From Bacteroides pyogenes (GTDB lineage Bacteria; Bacteroidota; Bacteroidia; Bacteroidales; Bacteroidaceae), in contig NZ_JACIDI010000007.1 of assembly GCF_014196225.1 (NCBI RefSeq), forward strand, positions 94,833 through 158,832: a stretch of 64,000 nt of DNA, written 5' to 3'. The position numbers and the translations under genes are program-made. Positions 44,766-53,665 of this stretch are shown here, one piece after another. Under the pieces are notes generated by a model that had not been told where the DNA came from, ran no database searches, and was given only the letters and a program-made list of their open reading frames with translations. Position 1 is the stretch's first letter. Each line of letters begins with the position of its first letter.

Positions 44766-45094
44766 TTCAGCAACGAATCGATCTTTTCAATATAATCCAA
44801 CGAGTCGTCCACAAAGAATTTCAGTTCGGGGATGATGCGGAGTTGGTGGCGAACACGTGTGCCGAGTTCATAGCGTACCGACTTCACGTTGTCGTTCATG
44901 TTCTTCACCATCTCTTCCGCCTTTTCCGAAGGGAACACGCTGAGATACGCACGTGCGACACTCATGTCGGGGCTGATGCGCACGGCGCTCACCGATACCA
45001 ATGTTCCGTGCATGGCTTTCGTCTGCAACAAAAACATTTCGCTCAACTCTTTTTGCAGCAAGCGGGCAATCTTATTTTGTCTGGTTGTTTCCAT
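44762..45094 (-). CDS. rbfA: Ribosome-binding factor A
   Basis: 110-residue KH-like fold protein that binds the 30S subunit and helps 16S rRNA 5'-end maturation, mainly in the cold. Family blocks: QNKIARLLQKELSEMFL at the N-terminus, VSVSAVRISPDMSVARAYLSVFP in the centre and RYELGTRVRHQLRIIPELKFFVDDSLDY at the C-terminus. Part of the tight minus-strand cluster pyk - O-methyltransferase - rbfA - permease. Confidence 0.94.
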   Translation of the reverse strand: METTRQNKIARLLQKELSEMFLLQTKAMHGTLVSVSAVRISPDMSVARAYLSVFPSEKAEEMVKNMNDNVKSVRYELGTRVRHQLRIIPELKFFVDDSLDYIEKIDSLLK

Positions 45095-45143
45095 AAGTTT
45101 GTTTATAAATCGTTGTTTGGGTGTTTATATTTTATTTTCACTA

Positions 45144-45821
45144 TCATTCACGGGCGTTTAGAGGAGAACTACCCGGCATCGCGGGTTTCTTCCGGATAAT
45201 CGTCAGTCCGTCGCGCAGCGGGAGTATCACCTTTTCTACCCGTTGGTCTGCTGCTACAAAATCATTGAACGCCTTGATACCAATGGTCTGCATGTCGGTC
45301 GGGTGCGGCAGATCCAGCACATGCCCATCCCAGAGCGTGTTGTCTGCTATGATGTATCCTCCTTCCGAGAGATGAGCCAGCGTCATTTCGTAATACTTGA
45401 TGTACTTTCGTTTGTCGCCGTCGATAAAGGCCAGATCGAAAGTCAGGTTCATACGAGGCACAAGCTCCAATGCATCTCCGATATGAAAACGGATTTTATC
45501 AGCAAACGGCGAACCTTCGAGCCACGGGCGTGTAAAGTCTTCCTGTTCGTCGTTTATCTCGAACGTATGCAGTATTCCACCCTCAGGCAATCCTTCGGCA
45601 AGGCAGAGGGCAGAGTATCCGCTATACGTTCCGATTTCCAATATCCGGCGGGGGCGAATCATCTCCACGAACATTTTCAGCATCCTTCCCTGCAGATGTC
45701 CGGACGCCATGCGCGGACGGAGCAGTTTCACATGCGTGTCGCGGTAAAGCGCCTTCAGGTACTCGCTCTCCGCATCGATGTGGTTTAAAATATATTCGTC
45801 GATAGATTCGGTTTCCTTCAT
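45144..45821 (-). CDS. Class I SAM-dependent O-methyltransferase
   Basis: 225-residue O-methyltransferase of the family-3 (catechol/caffeoyl-CoA-like) type. The SAM motif I is ILEIGTYSGYSALCLAEGLP, followed by LHTFEINDEQ (motif II), FDLAFIDGDKRKYIKYYE (metal-binding Asp) and GGYIIADNTLWDGHV. The divalent-metal site residues appear present. Acceptor unknown; bacterial members act on small phenolics or cofactors. Separated by 49 bp from both pyk and rbfA. Confidence 0.9.
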   Translation of the reverse strand: MKETESIDEYILNHIDAESEYLKALYRDTHVKLLRPRMASGHLQGRMLKMFVEMIRPRRILEIGTYSGYSALCLAEGLPEGGILHTFEINDEQEDFTRPWLEGSPFADKIRFHIGDALELVPRMNLTFDLAFIDGDKRKYIKYYEMTLAHLSEGGYIIADNTLWDGHVLDLPHPTDMQTIGIKAFNDFVAADQRVEKVILPLRDGLTIIRKKPAMPGSSPLNARE

Positions 45822-45870
45822 ATCGTTTTAAATGTCTTGATGACGATAAATAAAAAAACTGTTTGCCAGG

Positions 45871-47328
45871 TTAGAGGTAACGGTTCTTATTGGGCAACAC
45901 GGTTCCTTCGGCATGTTTCAGAGCGTCTTCCACCACGTTTATTTCGAGGAACGAAGTCTGAGTGCCTGCCTTGCCGCTGCTCAGGTAGCCCACCATATCC
46001 GTCGGTTTCAGGCGTCCGTCTTTAAGGAGGCGGCGTAGCGCAGCGAAGTAATATTCCTGTCCGTTCGCCAGTTCAGGCATATAGATAGCCTCTACGCCAT
46101 ACGAGAGAGCCAGATGGCGCATCGTCTTCTCCTTGTAGCAGATGGCGAGCACCGGAAACTTTCCGCGGAAAGCTGCCAAGTTGCGTGCAGTGCGTCCGCT
46201 GAAACTGTCGGTGATGATAGCCCGTATTTTAAGTTTTGACGTAGCTTTCACAGCCTGCTTGGCAAGGAAAGCCGTCACGTCGTCACCGTGCTCGGGCAGA
46301 GGGATTCGGATATCGTTTTCCTGCATTTTGTCCTTTTCGGCTTGTGCCGCCACTTTGGTCATGGTCTTCACTGCCTCGAGCGGATATTTTCCGTAAGCCG
46401 TTTCGCCGCTCAGCATCAACGCGTCTGTGCGGTAGTAGATGGCATTGGCGATATCGGTTACCTCGGCGCGTGTGGGACGCGGGTTGTTAATCATCGTGTG
46501 AAGCATTTGCGTGGCAACGATCACCGGCTTTTTGGCAAGGATACATTTGCGGATGAGCAAACGCTGGATGCCCGGAATGCGTTCCTGCGGAACTTCGATG
46601 CCCAAGTCGCCACGGGCTACCATTACTCCATCGGCCACTTCGAGAATTTCGTCTATGTTGTCTACACCTTCTTGATTCTCGATCTTGGCGATGATGCGGA
46701 TATCGCTGTTGTGTGCGTCGAGAATCTCCCGGATGTCAAGTACGTCCCGGCGATTGCGCACGAACGAGTGGGCGATGAAGTCGATGTCTTTCTCAATGGC
46801 GTACAAGATGTTGTTGCGGTCTTTCTCCGTAAGCGAAGGCAGATTGATGCGTACACCCGGCACGTTCACACTTTTGCGGCTGCCCAGTGTAGCTTCGTTC
46901 TTCACTTCACAAAGAAGGTGGTCGATACTTTTATCGATTACCTCTAATTCGAGGTCTCCGTCATCAATCAGAATCATTCCCCCCACATTCAGGTCGTTTA
47001 CAAAATTCGGGTAAGAAACGGAAATACACTCGCGGGTGGTTTCCAGTTCCGGCCTTCCCACAATCTTCACCTTTTCACCTATGTTGTAGGCGATAGGTTC
47101 GGCGCATGCGGTTGTTCTCACTTCCGGACCTTTGGTATCCATCAGGATAGCAATCCGGTTGGACACTTGACGTACGTTTGCAATCAGGGTTTCGAATCCT
47201 TCGCGGCTTGCGTGTGCGGTATTCATCCGCACAACGTTCATTCCGGCTTCGAACAACCCCTTTATAAAATCTACATCGCAACGTCTGTCTGAGATAGACG
47301 CCACTATTTTTGTTTGTTTCAATAACAT
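45871..47328 (-). CDS. pyk: Pyruvate kinase
   Basis: 485-residue glycolytic enzyme that converts phosphoenolpyruvate and ADP to pyruvate and ATP. Blocks include the N-terminal QTKIVASISDRRCD and VVRMNTAHAS, LMDTKGPEVRT, IIAKIENQEGVDNIDEIL, the active-site signature VMVARGDLGIEVPQERIP, TQMLHTMINNPRPTRAEVTDIANA and ALMLSGETAYGKYP. The A and B domains and a C-terminal allosteric domain are full length. A TATTTTTG -7-like box lies 236 bp upstream on the minus strand (47571..47564) without a clear -33. Confidence 0.97.
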   Translation of the reverse strand: MLLKQTKIVASISDRRCDVDFIKGLFEAGMNVVRMNTAHASREGFETLIANVRQVSNRIAILMDTKGPEVRTTACAEPIAYNIGEKVKIVGRPELETTRECISVSYPNFVNDLNVGGMILIDDGDLELEVIDKSIDHLLCEVKNEATLGSRKSVNVPGVRINLPSLTEKDRNNILYAIEKDIDFIAHSFVRNRRDVLDIREILDAHNSDIRIIAKIENQEGVDNIDEILEVADGVMVARGDLGIEVPQERIPGIQRLLIRKCILAKKPVIVATQMLHTMINNPRPTRAEVTDIANAIYYRTDALMLSGETAYGKYPLEAVKTMTKVAAQAEKDKMQENDIRIPLPEHGDDVTAFLAKQAVKATSKLKIRAIITDSFSGRTARNLAAFRGKFPVLAICYKEKTMRHLALSYGVEAIYMPELANGQEYYFAALRRLLKDGRLKPTDMVGYLSSGKAGTQTSFLEINVVEDALKHAEGTVLPNKNRYL

Positions 47329-47839
47329 AATCTTTATACCTATTATTATATATTACATTTATCTTTTCTTCTTCGAGTAAAAGCCTTTACCGTATAACGA
47401 AGTTTGTCTTTTTACGCTTGCAGACAACCTATGTAAAAGCTTACTTCCGGCTTTTGAGATCGTTTGTAGACAGTAGCCTCCCAACAGATTGACAATGCGC
47501 TTCCAACGGGTAACCAAAGATTTTTCATCATATTTGGTACTAATGACTCGGCTGCAAAGGCTTCAAAAATATTTCAATAAAAGCTATTCCGATTGCTTCT
47601 GAAGCTCGCCGATTGATGTTTTCTCACCTTTGTCATACAGGCAAAAAGTTATTCCTTTCACCTCCAGAGATTTTATCTTTCTGTTATGCAGCTTGATAAA
47701 CCTTTCCGCCTACTCCTGAAAATTACTTGCTTCTATTTCCTTTTTGGGCTATAAAACCGGGAAATTCATTCCGGCTATCTCCTGAATTTTTATACACCGA
47801 TTCTAAAAGCTCCGTCTTTGTGCCGAAGAATCTCCGTTG
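47329..47839. other. Intergenic region between aroQ and pyk
   Basis: 511 AT-rich bp. Apart from the weak -7-like box at 47564-47571 for pyk, nothing is recognised. Confidence 0.5.
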
Positions 47840-48256
47840 CTACCCTTTGAATGCCTCCATCGCGAGGCGGTAAGAGTCCAGCCCGAATCCGCAAATCACT
47901 CCTTTGCAAGCGCAGGCAATCATCGAAATGTGTCGGAAAGGCTCACGGCTGTGCACATTGGATATATGCACTTCGATTACCGGTGACGTCACAGACCGGA
48001 TGGCATCCTGCAAGGCGATGGAGGTGTGTGTATAAGCCCCTGCGTTCAGGATAATTCCGTCTGCTTCGAATCCGACCCGCTGAATGCAGTCTATCATCTC
48101 ACCCTCGATGTTCGATTGAAAATAGTCGATTTCCACGTCAGCATACCTCTTACGAAGCTCTTTCAGGTAGTCTTCAAATGTAACGCTTCCGTAGACGGAA
48201 GGTTCACGCTTTCCCAACAGATTTATGTTTGGGCCGTTAATAATTTGTATCCTCAT
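47840..48256 (-). CDS. aroQ: Type II 3-dehydroquinate dehydratase
   Basis: 138-residue shikimate-pathway enzyme that dehydrates 3-dehydroquinate. Signature blocks: IQIINGPNINLLGKREPSVYG (catalytic Tyr and Arg), FQSNIEGEMID, ILNAGAYTHTSIALQDAI and VIEVHISNVHSREPFRHIS (catalytic His). The frame extends to 48502, but the promoter lies inside that stretch and the family starts at MRIQIINGPN, so the ATG at 48256 is used. Length matches the family. Confidence 0.95.
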   Translation of the reverse strand: MRIQIINGPNINLLGKREPSVYGSVTFEDYLKELRKRYADVEIDYFQSNIEGEMIDCIQRVGFEADGIILNAGAYTHTSIALQDAIRSVTSPVIEVHISNVHSREPFRHISMIACACKGVICGFGLDSYRLAMEAFKG

Positions 48257-48310
48257 CGCGCAATCCTGTTTTTTTGATACCTTTGTATCGAAGAACAATA
48301 TTTCAAGGTG

Positions 48311-48342
48311 CAAAGATAGTGCAAATGAAGCGGAGCAACAAA
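48311..48342 (-). promoter_or_regulatory. Promoter of aroQ (TTTG-N20-TATCTTTG)
   Basis: On the minus strand TTTG (48342..48339) is followed after 20 bp by TATCTTTG (48318..48311). It predicts a leader of about 48 nt and excludes upstream in-frame starts. Confidence 0.83.
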
Positions 48343-48401
48343 TCTTGCCCATATGCAGCAAGGTACAGTCTGTCTTTGCGAGGCAAAGGTAAAAAAAAGA
48401 A

Positions 48402-49352
48402 ATGGAAATCAATAAAAAAAAGAGAAATAAGGAACGACAAGCCTTGATAATCAGAAAGTATAGGGAGTATCTGAAATTAGAAAAAGGTTTGTCTCCCAAC
48501 ACACTGGAAGCTTATCTGACGGACTTGGACAAGCTCATGAGCTTTCTTACTTTGGAGGGTATTGATTTTCTAGAAGTATGCCTGGCAGATCTCCAGCGAT
48601 TTGCCGCCGGATTGCACGATATCGGCATTCATGCCCGCTCTCAGGCACGTATCATATCGGGAGTCAAGTCTTTTTTCCGGTTTCTTCTTATGGCAGATTA
48701 TCTGGAAGCTGATCCGAGCGAATTGCTGGAATCTCCCAGAATCGGATTTAAGTTGCCCGAAGTGCTATCGGTGGAGGAGATAGACGCCATTATCTCCGCC
48801 GTCGACCGTTCGAAACCGGAAGGACAGCGCAACAGGGCTATTCTGGAAACACTTTATAGTTGTGGGCTGCGTGTGTCGGAGCTTGTCAACCTCAAACTAT
48901 CCGCCCTCTATCTCGACGAAGGGTTTATCAAGGTGGAGGGAAAAGGAAGCAAACAGCGGCTGGTTCCCATTTCGCCACGCGCCATACACGAACTCAGGCT
49001 CTATTTCTCCGACCGCAACGGCATTGAAGTAAAACCGGGATACGAAGATTTCGTCTTTGTGAGCCACCGGCGCGGAAAATCGCTTTCCAGAATCATGATT
49101 TTCCATCTGATCAAAGAGCTTGCCGTGCAGGCAAACATCACCAAGAACATCAGCCCTCATACATTCCGCCATTCTTTCGCCACACATCTGCTCGAAGGAG
49201 GAGCCAATCTGCGTGCCATCCAGTGTATGCTCGGCCATGAATCCATTGCGACAACGGAGATTTATACGCACATCGACCGTGAAATGCTTCGCAGCGAAAT
49301 CATCGAACACCATCCGCGCAACATCAAGTACCGGAGAGAGCAAGTGAAATAA
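48402..49352 (+). CDS. xerD: Site-specific tyrosine recombinase XerD-like
   Basis: 316-residue tyrosine recombinase, probably resolving chromosome dimers at dif with a XerC partner. N-terminal SAM-like core-binding domain (about 15-110, YLKLEKGLSPNTLEAYLTDL). The catalytic domain has YSCGLRVSEL (first Arg), VEGKGSKQR (Lys), SPHTFRHSFATHLLEGGA (His-x-x-Arg), LGHESIATTEIYTHI (His and the Tyr nucleophile). All catalytic residues are intact. Divergent from aroQ. Its position beside core genes and full length argue for a housekeeping Xer rather than an element integrase; XerC versus XerD is not proved. Confidence 0.88.
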   Translation: MEINKKKRNKERQALIIRKYREYLKLEKGLSPNTLEAYLTDLDKLMSFLTLEGIDFLEVCLADLQRFAAGLHDIGIHARSQARIISGVKSFFRFLLMADYLEADPSELLESPRIGFKLPEVLSVEEIDAIISAVDRSKPEGQRNRAILETLYSCGLRVSELVNLKLSALYLDEGFIKVEGKGSKQRLVPISPRAIHELRLYFSDRNGIEVKPGYEDFVFVSHRRGKSLSRIMIFHLIKELAVQANITKNISPHTFRHSFATHLLEGGANLRAIQCMLGHESIATTEIYTHIDREMLRSEIIEHHPRNIKYRREQVK

Positions 49353-49949
49353 ACAGGGCCGTTTTGTTCGCGACAAACACTTTCGTCGCTTTGCCTCAAA
49401 CGTTCCCTTTTGCCTCAGGGAAAATATGCACCTGCGTAAAAATCGCATAGAGAAAGATAGAGCTCTTTTTAGGAAAATGCGAAAATCTTTTTGGGAATGA
49501 GGTTTTTAATCGCATGGAGGTCCGTCAGGAATATTATCACTTGTCATGCCACATCAGGAATGAAGCTTATCTTTTACCTGCATGAGATTGCCCTGCGAAA
49601 GGGTTAGCTTTCATTGCTCCGGCACGTATGCCTCCGGAATTCTTGTTAAGGTCCATATAACTATTCAGAATTGTGTCATATGGAAGTGCTTTTCGCAATT
49701 ATTTTCTTGTCGCCTAACAACCGGTACAGGTATCGATACCGGCAAGTATCCTCATAGGGGCGGTTATTTCATGGATGAGAAAGTAAAGGCTTTTTTAGTA
49801 AACTCAGTACTTAAAATTTGGTAAAATCACAGAACCCACCTTACTTTTGCATCAAGAATTAATATCTTTGCCTTACTTTCTCCACAAAGCCGGGAGAAGC
49901 ACACGAATAGACGAAAAACAATTATAAACCAATTAATTTATACCTAAAA
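49353..49949. other. Intergenic region upstream of TPR lipoprotein gene
   Basis: About 600 bp. It contains the TPR-gene promoter (49817-49849) and a 12-bp perfect palindrome GGTATCGATACC (49729-49740) inside a longer CCGGT...ACCGG context. Nothing else recognised. Confidence 0.5.
49817..49849 (+). promoter_or_regulatory. Promoter of TPR lipoprotein gene (TTTG-N21-TACTTTTG)
   Basis: TTTG (49817-49820), 21 bp, then TACTTTTG (49842-49849). Leader of about 90 nt. A second TATCTTTG (49863-49870) lacks a matching -33. Confidence 0.75.
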
Positions 49950-51644
49950 ATGACGAAGAAGTTGTACTTGCCCTTACTCATGGCAATGTTTGTTGCTCTG
50001 GTATCTTCCTGCAGCAAGAAAATGGGTGAATTGTCTGCCGATTATTTCACTGTTACTCCGCAAGTGCTGGAGGCGGTAGGCGGCAAAGTTCCTGCAACCA
50101 TCAATGGTAAATTCCCTGAAAAGTATTTCAATAAGAAAGCGGTCGTAGAAGTAACTCCCGTATTGAAATGGAAAGGCGGCGAAGCCAAAGGTCAGCCTGT
50201 TATGTTCCAAGGCGAGAGGGTGGAAGGAAACAGCCGTACCATCTCTTATAAGATGGGCGGCAACTACACTTTGAAGACCTCGTTCGACTATGTGCCTGAA
50301 ATGGCTAAGTCTGAGCTTTACCTTCAATTCAAAGCCAGAATCGGCGGTAAGGAGTTCGCTATTCCTGCCGTGAAAGTGGCCGACGGCGTAATCTCTACTT
50401 CCGAACTGGTAAACAATACATTGGGCAGCGCTAATCCCGCTTTGGGCGAAGATGCTTTCCAACGTATCATCAAAGAGAAACACGATGAAAACATCATGTT
50501 CCTTATCCAGCAAGCCAACATCCGTTCCAGCGAACTGAAAAAAGCCAAGGATTTCAATAAAGAAGTGTCTAATGTGCACGGGGCTGCCAATAAGAAAATC
50601 AGCAATATCGAAGTTTCGGCATACGCTTCTCCCGACGGTGGCGTGAGCCTGAACACGGCTTTGGCGGAAAACCGTGAAAGCAACACTGCTAAAATGCTGA
50701 GCAAAGACCTGAAGAAAGCTAAAATCGATGTTCCGGTAGACGCCAAATATACGGCGCAGGACTGGGAAGGATTCCGGGAGCTTGTTTCAAAATCCAATAT
50801 TCAGGACAAAGAGTTGATTTTGCGTGTGCTGTCTATGTATAAAGATCCGGATCAGAGAGAACAGGAAATTAAGAACATCTCTTCCGTGTATAAAAATCTG
50901 GCTGAAGAAATTCTTCCCCAATTGCGCCGCTCTCGCTTGACGTTGAACTACGAAATCATCGGCAAGTCTGACGAAGAAATTGCCAAGCTGGCAGCTTCCA
51001 ATCCCAAGTCGCTGACTGTTGAGGAGCTACTCTACGCAGCTACGCTGACCGACGAGAAAGCTAAAAAGGAAGCAATTTATACTCAGGCTACCAAGCAGTT
51101 CCCGGACGACTACCGTGCTTATAACAACCTTGGTAAACTTGCTTATCAAGAAGGCAAAATCGACAAGGCAGAATCTTTCCTGAAAAAAGCCGAAAGCCTC
51201 AATGCCGCTCCTGAGGTGAACATGAACTTAGGTTTGGTTTCGCTGGTGAAAGGTGACAAAAACGCTGCCGAAACTTACTTTGGCAAGGCTCCGGGCGCCA
51301 AAGAGCTGGGCGAATCGATGGGTAACCTGTACGTCGCTCAAGGTCAGTACGAGAGAGCCGTAAACTCATTCGGCGATGCTAAAACAAACAGCGCGGCATT
51401 GGCCCAAATCTTGGCAAAAGACTACAACAAAGCCAAAAACACACTGGCAAACGTAGAAAGCCCCGATGCTTACACAGACTATCTGATGGCTGTGTTAGGA
51501 GCAAGAACCAACAATATTTCCATGCTTACCGGCAGTCTGAAGAGCGCTATTGCCAAAGATCCTTCATTGGCTAAAAAAGCAGCTACCGACTTGGAGTTTG
51601 CCAGATACTTCACAAACTCCGCATTCATGAGCCTGGTTCGATGA
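49950..51644 (+). CDS. TPR-repeat lipoprotein with OmpA-like segment
   Basis: 564-residue lipoprotein (lipobox LVSSC, Cys21). Residues about 25-150 are beta-rich. About 215-335 resembles an OmpA-like peptidoglycan-binding fold (ISNIEVSAYASPDGGVSLNTALAENRE, then SRLTLNYEIIG). About 340-520 contains tetratricopeptide-like repeats (FPDDYRAYNNLGKLAYQEGKIDKAESFLKKAE and following). It is a common Bacteroides lipoprotein type without defined function; an envelope-scaffold role is inferred. A consensus promoter, A-rich leader and very strong terminator suggest high expression. Confidence 0.8.
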   Translation: MTKKLYLPLLMAMFVALVSSCSKKMGELSADYFTVTPQVLEAVGGKVPATINGKFPEKYFNKKAVVEVTPVLKWKGGEAKGQPVMFQGERVEGNSRTISYKMGGNYTLKTSFDYVPEMAKSELYLQFKARIGGKEFAIPAVKVADGVISTSELVNNTLGSANPALGEDAFQRIIKEKHDENIMFLIQQANIRSSELKKAKDFNKEVSNVHGAANKKISNIEVSAYASPDGGVSLNTALAENRESNTAKMLSKDLKKAKIDVPVDAKYTAQDWEGFRELVSKSNIQDKELILRVLSMYKDPDQREQEIKNISSVYKNLAEEILPQLRRSRLTLNYEIIGKSDEEIAKLAASNPKSLTVEELLYAATLTDEKAKKEAIYTQATKQFPDDYRAYNNLGKLAYQEGKIDKAESFLKKAESLNAAPEVNMNLGLVSLVKGDKNAAETYFGKAPGAKELGESMGNLYVAQGQYERAVNSFGDAKTNSAALAQILAKDYNKAKNTLANVESPDAYTDYLMAVLGARTNNISMLTGSLKSAIAKDPSLAKKAATDLEFARYFTNSAFMSLVR

Positions 51645-51698
51645 CATATTTGCTCTTCTGATTACGGAAAGAAAAAGAAGAGAATGAAATTTTATGAG

Positions 51699-51773
51699 GC
51701 TGTCCTCTTGAACTACACTCCAAAAGTTTAGTTGCCAAATTTTGGAGTGTAGTTCAAGAGGACAGCTTTTTTT
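51699..51773 (+). terminator. Very strong Rho-independent terminator (27-bp perfect stem)
   Basis: Arms 51699-51725 and 51740-51766 are perfectly complementary over 27 bp, with a 14-nt loop and a following run of seven T. It lies 55 bp after the TPR gene and insulates it from the ECF sigma gene. Confidence 0.92.
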
Positions 51774-51836
51774 ATTTCACTCAAAAGTTTTAACGGGGAG
51801 TCTTGTCTATGAATACAGTAAACTTAAAAAAAAGAC

Positions 51837-51844
51837 TATATTTG
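51837..51844 (+). promoter_or_regulatory. -7 box upstream of ECF sigma gene
   Basis: Reads TATATTTG, matching TAnnTTTG, 25 bp before the sigma-factor ATG. No TTTG at the expected -33 distance. Confidence 0.5.
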
Positions 51845-51869
51845 CAACGTTAAACTTTTAAGAATCAAA

Positions 51870-52457
51870 ATGCAGAGAAGTACTGTAGATCAATTTCTGA
51901 TTGAAAAAATAAACAAAGGAGATGAAAAAGCCTTTGAGGTCTTATACAACAGTTACTTTGTTTATCTTTGTACGTGTGCCAATTCTTATATTTTCAACTC
52001 TATCGAAGCGCAGGATATTGTGAACGAAACTTTTGTCAAGATATGGTCTAAGCGCGGCGAGTTGTCTTTCCCGATCCATGGTTATCTTACACGGGCAGTT
52101 CAGAACGGATGCTTAAACTATCTCCGTTCGCTTCATAGCCGGGAGAGAGTTTTCGACGAATATCGTGAAGCATTATTTGAATTTCAAGAAGAATACTGTG
52201 TTTCGGAATGCTCGCCTTTACAGGAAATCGAATTGGCGGATTTGGAGCGTCAAGTCCGTGATCTCATATCTTCTCTTCCGGACAAATGCAGATTTATTTT
52301 TGAGCAATATCTCTATGCTAATTTAACTCCTCAGGAAATAGCGGAGAAGAATAACATTTCGGTCAATACGGTCAGGGTGCATGTAAAAAATGCCATGGAC
52401 AAGATAAAAGATAAAATGGGTGCACGAATAGGAATCTTATTATTATTTCTTTTCTAA
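51870..52457 (+). CDS. ECF-type sigma-70 factor (PUL 3)
   Basis: 195-residue extracytoplasmic-function sigma factor. Region 2 spans about residues 10-85 (DEKAFEVLYNSYFVYLCTCANSY, IEAQDIVNETFVKIWSKRGELS) and region 4 about 125-185 (SLPDKCRFIFEQYLYANLTPQEIAEKNN, then ISVNTVRVHVKNAMDKIK). No sigma region 3. FecR-like anti-sigma, STN-containing SusC and SusD follow in order, so it should activate this PUL when its glycan binds the transporter. Confidence 0.94.
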   Translation: MQRSTVDQFLIEKINKGDEKAFEVLYNSYFVYLCTCANSYIFNSIEAQDIVNETFVKIWSKRGELSFPIHGYLTRAVQNGCLNYLRSLHSRERVFDEYREALFEFQEEYCVSECSPLQEIELADLERQVRDLISSLPDKCRFIFEQYLYANLTPQEIAEKNNISVNTVRVHVKNAMDKIKDKMGARIGILLLFLF

Positions 52458-52592
52458 GTGTCGAGACTGCATTGCTGATTAAGGAAATTATGCGGAATAT
52501 TCAAAAACGATAAAATAAATCGGTTTCTGCCTAAATGTTTTGCCTGTTACTCGTGTATTATATAATAGGTAACTCTAAATCTATTATACGCC

Positions 52593-53600
52593 ATGAGCGC
52601 TCCGGTAGATGAATTCGAACAAATAATGCTGGATTATCTGAAAGGCGATATCGATCCTCAAGATATGCAGAAACTGGTAACATTGTTGAAAGAAGATGAA
52701 TCTTGCAGGGAAAAATATCGTGAATTGTCACGTGCCTACGCATTGGCGTCTTCGACTTGGTTTGCACAAAGAAAAAAACAGAACTTTGAGCAATTGCGTG
52801 ATATACTGAACTTCCGTTCTTCCCGCAAACAAACTTTTTCACGCAGGCTAAGAGTATGGAGTGCGGTCGCTGTATGGGTGCTGCTTATCGGATGCGGCAT
52901 TTTCTTATACGTATTCCGTTCCACAGACCCCGCTCCTACTCCGGTGTCTTATTGCCGAATAGAAGTACCCGAGGGTTCTACGTCCAAGCTATTGTTGCCC
53001 GATAGTACGGTGGTTTTTCTGAATGGAGGCACTGTTTTAAAGTACGATGCCGCTTTGCCATATAAACCCGACCGGAAGGTTTATCTATCGGGCGAAGCTT
53101 GTTTTAAAGTGGCTGAAAATAGAGAAAAACCTTTTATTGTCCATGCAGGCGAATTAAATGTAAAAGTACTTGGTACTACGTTTAACGTTACTTCTTATCC
53201 TGATGATCCCGAAATTAAAGTAAGTTTGGTAGAAGGTCATGTGAGTGTTTTTACCGATTCCGAAGCAAGCAAAAACATATTTCTTTTGCCTAACGAACAG
53301 GCTGTTTATAATAAGAAAGAGAAGCGATTGTCTATGAAAAAAACAGATGCAGCTTTGCAAACAGCTTGGACTACCGGTCGTCTGGTATTTATCAATGAAA
53401 AACTATCCGATATATTACAGGCTGTTGGGAAAAAACATAATATGCAGATACAAGTCCGGTCGCAGAAAGTGTATGACGAATATTTCTCTGGAAGCATAGA
53501 CGCTCATTTGACCTTGGACGAAATCCTTTCTTTATTAGATGTAGATAATAAGTTCGTTTGCAAAAAAAGAGGAAAAACAATTACCATCACAGACAGATAA
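52593..53600 (+). CDS. FecR-family anti-sigma factor (PUL 3)
   Basis: 335-residue inner-membrane anti-sigma factor. N-terminal cytoplasmic helical part (1-84), one membrane segment (about 87-106, SAVAVWVLLIGCGIFLYVF), a periplasmic FecR domain (about 115-210, IEVPEGSTSKLLLPDSTVVFLNGGT to VKVLGTTFNVTSYPDD) and a C-terminal DUF4974 domain (about 262-333, LSDILQAVGKKHNMQIQV) that contacts the STN domain of the transporter. It follows the sigma gene by 135 bp. Confidence 0.93.
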   Translation: MSAPVDEFEQIMLDYLKGDIDPQDMQKLVTLLKEDESCREKYRELSRAYALASSTWFAQRKKQNFEQLRDILNFRSSRKQTFSRRLRVWSAVAVWVLLIGCGIFLYVFRSTDPAPTPVSYCRIEVPEGSTSKLLLPDSTVVFLNGGTVLKYDAALPYKPDRKVYLSGEACFKVAENREKPFIVHAGELNVKVLGTTFNVTSYPDDPEIKVSLVEGHVSVFTDSEASKNIFLLPNEQAVYNKKEKRLSMKKTDAALQTAWTTGRLVFINEKLSDILQAVGKKHNMQIQVRSQKVYDEYFSGSIDAHLTLDEILSLLDVDNKFVCKKRGKTITITDR

Positions 53601-53665
53601 TAAATGAGATAAAAAACAACTGAAAGCAATAAAACTTATAATATTGTTAACTAAAAATTCTAAGT

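Noticed and set aside
43710..44795. 361-codon plus-strand ORF opposite the LolC/FtsX-type permease
   Set aside because: Shadow frame of a gene with clear membrane-segment and family patterns.
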